The translations under genes were made by a program, and so were the position numbers. Positions 60,663 through 64,000 of a stretch of DNA of 64,000 nucleotides are shown piece by piece. Origin of the DNA: Thermoflavimicrobium dichotomicum (GTDB taxonomy: Bacteria > Bacillota > Bacilli > Thermoactinomycetales > Thermoactinomycetaceae); NCBI RefSeq assembly GCF_900114055.1, contig NZ_FORR01000016.1, positions 1-64,000 of the forward strand. The letters are read 5' to 3'. The first letter of the stretch is position 1, and every line of letters starts with the position of its first letter. A model generated the notes under the pieces. The model saw only the letters and a list, made by a program, of their open reading frames with translations, was not told the DNA's origin and made no database searches.

Positions 60663-61709
60663 TTAGAAAGGTTTGGCTTCAATGATGGATGTACCAGATT
60701 GAGTAGGGATGATTCTTTCAGTTTTAAAACCTGCGTATTCCAGCAACTGTTCATATTCTGCCACGGTTCTTTCTCGTCCACCTGACATGACCAGCATTTG
60801 CAAGTCGAGAAATCTGCTAAAGACTGGATGGCTTTTTGGGGCATCAATGACATTTTCGATAATCAGCAGGACTCCGTGATCTTTTATTGCTTTGCGGCAG
60901 TTTCCTAGAATTTCAACGGCTTTTTCATCATGGAAGCCATGGATGATGTGTTTCAGGATATAAACCTCTCCATTTGCAGGAATGGATTCGAAGAAGTTTC
61001 CTGCAACCACTTTGATACGATCTCGAACAGGATTGTTTTCGATATGGTTTTGGACTGTTTTAATGACAAAGGGTTGGTCAAAGAGAATCCCCTGTGTGTT
61101 TGGATACTTTTGCAAGATGGAAGTAAGCAAATAGCCATGATTTCCGCCTACATCTACAATCGTTTGATATGGAGAAAAATCATACTCATTCAGGATTTCT
61201 TTTGTTAAAGCTTGAGTATGCGTAAACATGGTTTGGTTAAAGAAGTGACCGAAGTCTTTATTCTCTTTGTGATAGTCATAGACGGACATCTTGTATTTAT
61301 GATTGAAAACAACTTTTCCATCGATAATTCCTTCCATTAAATCTCCCCAGGCTCCCCAATGATATGGATCGCCTTGCATTAAAGCCGTACTTCGCAAAGA
61401 TCCTTCTACATCGGAACGTAAATAGTGCGATAGGGAAGTCAGTGAAAAGGTTCGATTTTCTTTTTCTTCAAAAAGATGGATGGAAGCAAGAGCGCGCAGT
61501 AAACGGTAAAGCGCTTCTGGGTGTACTTGACATATTTCGGCAAGTTCATCACACGTTTTGGGACCATCCTTTAATAAATCAGCAATCCCCAGTTTGGCGG
61601 CCACCATAATGGCTTGTGATTGTTGGTAAGCATGGATCATTTGCGATAGAACAAGATGATGAGAGATGTTGTGGGATTGTTTTGGTTGATTTTCCATGTC
61701 CGTATGCAT
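60663..61709 (-). CDS. SAM-dependent O-methyltransferase
   Basis: This 348-residue protein is of the plant-COMT/hydroxyneurosporene methyltransferase type. An N-terminal dimerisation domain (IMVAAKLGIADLLKDGPKTCDELAE) is followed by the SAM site TIVDVGGNHGYLL (about 182) and LKHIIHGFHDEKAVEILGNC with the catalytic His. It methylates a hydroxyl on a small molecule, often a polyketide or carotenoid. The ATG at 61709 has GAGAGCGAAAGG upstream; ATG four codons on is possible. It is a lone gene. Confidence 0.87.
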   Translation of the reverse strand: MHTDMENQPKQSHNISHHLVLSQMIHAYQQSQAIMVAAKLGIADLLKDGPKTCDELAEICQVHPEALYRLLRALASIHLFEEKENRTFSLTSLSHYLRSDVEGSLRSTALMQGDPYHWGAWGDLMEGIIDGKVVFNHKYKMSVYDYHKENKDFGHFFNQTMFTHTQALTKEILNEYDFSPYQTIVDVGGNHGYLLTSILQKYPNTQGILFDQPFVIKTVQNHIENNPVRDRIKVVAGNFFESIPANGEVYILKHIIHGFHDEKAVEILGNCRKAIKDHGVLLIIENVIDAPKSHPVFSRFLDLQMLVMSGGRERTVAEYEQLLEYAGFKTERIIPTQSGTSIIEAKPF

Positions 61710-62008
61710 CCTTTCGCTCTCTGTTCGAAAGATTACAATAATTGCTTTTCCCTGTATTTTTAGAGAAGAAGCTGATTATATGATTATGTTTAAAAAATTG
61801 ACATATTCATTTCGACTGGGGCTTCTTTTTCGGACAACGGATGCAATGGATGCGGGAAGAATAATATTCGTTTCCATTGGTTAAATTTACAAAATAGGTT
61901 CATGGTCAAAATTCCTGATGTGTCTCTTTTTGTAACGAAGTGGCTTCATGTAGCGAAATGAAAGAATGAATAAAGAAGTCTTTCGATGGTTAGATAAGGA
62001 GGATTTTC
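61710..62008. other. 300 bp without a recognisable gene
   Basis: The stretch before corA holds no convincing M-box riboswitch or other RNA that I could fold by eye, and no gene. Confidence 0.4.
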
Positions 62009-62962
62009 TTGATACATACATTGGCAGTTCATACAGATGGATCCCTTCTTCTGGATATTCCTATTCATCAATTAAATGAACCTCATATTCAGTGGTATTG
62101 GGTTGACTTTGACGATCCTACATTGGAAGAAGCTTCCGTGTTAAAGGAACACTTCGGATTTCATCCATTGGCCGTTGAAGATTGCTTGCACTATTTGCAA
62201 CGGCCCAAACTGGATTATTATGAGGATTATCGTTTTTTTGTGCTCCATGCCATTACCGATTCCCGTTTAAAAGTAGAAGAAGTAGATTTGTTTGTGGCAG
62301 ACCGTTTTGTGGTTTCTTTTCATTTTGCCAATTTGGAGGAAATTGATTCAGTTCGCGAAAGGCTCATGCAACATCCGGATCTCATTGCGAAAGGGCCTGG
62401 TTTTATTGCTTATAAAATTATTGACAAACTTGTTGATAGTTATTTCCCGATTATTCAAGATCTGGAGGAAAAGCTGGCCAGAATTGAAAGCACAACGCGA
62501 AGAATTTCTACAAAAGTTATCATTGATCAAATTTATAAGATTCGAAGTGATCTGTCCAAACTGCGGCGCAGTGTTGTTCCGATGAGCGAGCTGTTGTACC
62601 GCGTCATTAATTCGGAGCGTATTATACAATCAAAAGACCGTGTGTATTTTAGTGACATTCATGATCATTTAATCAAACTTACTCATATGATTGAATCCAT
62701 TCGGGAAATCACTGCTGATATTCGAGACAGCTATCTGTCACTCAACTCTTATCGCATGAATCGCATCATGATGACCTTAACGGTGATTACCACGATTTTT
62801 ATGCCTCTCACTTTCATTGCAGGTGTGTATGGGATGAACTTTGAATATATGCCTGAATTAAAATGGCGGTACGGATATTTTATTGTACTGGGAATCATGT
62901 TTCTGATTGGTTCCAGCTTATTTTTGTGGTTTAAATATAAAGGATGGTTTAACCAGGATTAG
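62009..62962 (+). CDS. corA: CorA-family magnesium/cobalt transporter
   Basis: This 317-residue protein has the long helical cytoplasmic domain, two C-terminal membrane segments, and the signature GMNFEYMPE at the pore mouth (about residue 275). CorA forms a pentameric Mg2+ channel. The start is TTG 62009, eight bases after GGAGG. It is a lone gene with a perfect 17-bp terminator stem after it. Confidence 0.9.
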   Translation: MIHTLAVHTDGSLLLDIPIHQLNEPHIQWYWVDFDDPTLEEASVLKEHFGFHPLAVEDCLHYLQRPKLDYYEDYRFFVLHAITDSRLKVEEVDLFVADRFVVSFHFANLEEIDSVRERLMQHPDLIAKGPGFIAYKIIDKLVDSYFPIIQDLEEKLARIESTTRRISTKVIIDQIYKIRSDLSKLRRSVVPMSELLYRVINSERIIQSKDRVYFSDIHDHLIKLTHMIESIREITADIRDSYLSLNSYRMNRIMMTLTVITTIFMPLTFIAGVYGMNFEYMPELKWRYGYFIVLGIMFLIGSSLFLWFKYKGWFNQD

Positions 62963-63003
62963 GAAATGAATGGAAAGATGGCAGATGGTGCCTTGAAAAT
63001 AAA

Positions 63004-63052
63004 GGCAGGCTAACATATTAAACATGACTAATATGTTAGCCTGCCTAATTAT
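63004..63052. terminator. strong bidirectional terminator
   Basis: A perfect 17-bp stem GGCAGGCTAACATATTA (63004-63020) with TAATATGTTAGCCTGCC (63029-63045) and an 8-nt loop. It lies between convergent corA and the carbonic anhydrase gene. Confidence 0.9.
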
Positions 63053-63138
63053 TTTTCTTATTTCAAGCGCCTCTTACCAATACTTTTCACTAAATGGTTA
63101 AACTTCTAACGGCATTAAAACTTTGCCATCTTGAGGCA

Positions 63139-63660
63139 CTACTCAATGACTTCCACTTTACCGGTGTGGACGTCATAGATCCCTCCATAGATTCGGATAT
63201 TCTCCGGAATAAGTGGGGATTGTCTCAGTGTCTCGATATCTTGTCTGACACTTTCCTCGAGATCCGCAAATGGCAAAAAGTCGTATTTTCTTGCTTCCTG
63301 TCCTGCCTTTTCACCGAGCGTATCATCGATTCGTGCATACAGGTCCTCGTTTTTAAACGTCAGCATTCCGCAATCGGTATGGTGAATCACGATAATCTCT
63401 TCTGTGCCCAGCAACTGTTCAGAAATAACCAGGGACCTGATTACATCTTCCGAAACACGCCCACCAGCGTTTCGGATGACGTGAATGTCACCAAGCTTAG
63501 CATCCAAAAATGCCAATGGATCCAGTCTTGCATCCATGCAGGTCACAACTGCAACTTTACGTGCAGGGGGAATCGGCAAATTTCCCTGATTGAACCTCTC
63601 AGCGTATTTCTGATTGGACTCCAGTAAAGCTTTTGCATTGCTTGCAGGTTGATTCGCCAT
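63139..63660 (-). CDS. beta-class carbonic anhydrase
   Basis: This 173-residue protein has the beta-carbonic anhydrase zinc ligands: Cys in TCMDARLDP (CxDxR, about residue 41), and His and Cys in HHTDCGM (about 93-97). It interconverts CO2 and bicarbonate in the cytoplasm. It could supply bicarbonate to acetone carboxylase and other enzymes, although it lies 16 kb away. The first ATG of the frame is used. Confidence 0.88.
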   Translation of the reverse strand: MANQPASNAKALLESNQKYAERFNQGNLPIPPARKVAVVTCMDARLDPLAFLDAKLGDIHVIRNAGGRVSEDVIRSLVISEQLLGTEEIIVIHHTDCGMLTFKNEDLYARIDDTLGEKAGQEARKYDFLPFADLEESVRQDIETLRQSPLIPENIRIYGGIYDVHTGKVEVIE

Positions 63661-63789
63661 CGAGCTTACCTCCCGGTATAAAGTCGACTAATTTTATAGG
63701 AATTACCGTATTTTATATTACAATAATTTAGACTGGTTTGTCAATATTTCATCCAGGCCTCAAGGTCGCATAGAGAAGTTTGTTATCTC

Positions 63790-63818
63790 TTGACAAATAT
63801 TTTATTTTATGTTATAAT
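63790..63818 (+). promoter_or_regulatory. strong sigma-A promoter leading out of the window
   Basis: TTGACA (63790-63795) and TATAAT (63813-63818) with 17 bp between. No gene starts in the remaining 180 bp, so it serves one beyond the window. The rest of 63661-64000 shows nothing else. Confidence 0.7.
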
Positions 63819-64000
63819 AAAATTTTATTTGACAAAATATGTAGATGGGTATTATTATAGAGAATAGAAAAAAGATGAATTTACCACTCTTGTTTGTGTA
63901 AAACAGTGTAAGCCACAAGAGATAATTAGAACGCAAAAGAAAAACAGGTCGGAATATGATCTTCGGATCGCATGGAAGGTTTCAAGTAACCAAAAATATG

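Noticed and set aside
61710-62008. Magnesium riboswitch before corA
   Set aside because: No M-box-like set of stems or terminator could be found by eye.

Overview
The window looks like chromosomal DNA of a moderately low-GC Gram-positive bacterium of the Bacillales. Evidence is the AGGAGG-type ribosome binding sites, frequent TTG and GTG starts, sigma-A promoters of the TTGACA-17-TATAAT type, a Bacillus-style LexA box, a LytR-CpsA-Psr protein and many hairpin-plus-T-run terminators. A Thermoactinomyces-like relative is possible, but nothing here fixes the genus. No rRNA or tRNA gene was seen.

Left part (1-8.3 kb): remains of a mobile replication module, with small XRE regulators, a winged-helix replication protein and a DnaC-like helicase loader. 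A coiled-coil gene here has a LexA-like box inside its promoter. Broken 3' tails of the loader and the coiled-coil gene are scattered as remnants, each lying next to the intact copy of the other. Unrelated genes here are a choloylglycine-hydrolase-type amidase and a GNAT/FemAB-like protein.

CRISPR region (8.3-19.8 kb): a complex-decay type III-B system. Three copies of one ~277-bp leader each have only one or two repeats before a shared type of terminator. cas2 and cas1 lie between the first two, and cas1 has ATA where its ATG should be. The cmr1-6 operon is coupled through stop/start overlaps, but cmr1 lacks its N-terminal part, cut by what looks like an insertion-sequence end. Cas10 has the GGDD cyclase motif but no HD nuclease domain. 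cas6 is convergent with cmr6. No CARF effector is visible in the window.

Middle part (20-30.6 kb): a repeat-containing lipoprotein, an ankyrin plus beta-propeller-like gene split by one in-frame TGA, a double-MerR regulator divergent from a frameshifted class II UvrA, a membrane serine protease of the SDH_sah/ClpP-like group, an LCP protein and a MATE exporter.

Catabolic island (30.6-46.9 kb): the last 542 bp of the MATE gene are repeated at 38.9 kb, bracketing a set made of a short-chain fatty acid transporter, a PAS-type sigma-54 activator, an acyl-CoA ligase, a VOC/epimerase-like protein, a thiolase and a DUF35 protein. Next to it lie an AcoR-like sigma-54 activator and the three-subunit acetone carboxylase operon. 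Three -24/-12 promoters fit the two activators. Together these genes could turn acetone or related ketones and short acids into acetoacetate and acetyl-CoA.

Right part (47-64 kb): housekeeping and accessory genes, including a thermonuclease, a molybdopterin oxidoreductase, a GPP34 protein, a MocR regulator divergent from an EamA exporter, a broken GNAT, two tandem SDRs flanked by copies of a 106-bp hairpin element, DUF2071 and OsmC proteins, a small peptide gene, a metabolite:H+ symporter, an O-methyltransferase, CorA and a beta-carbonic anhydrase.
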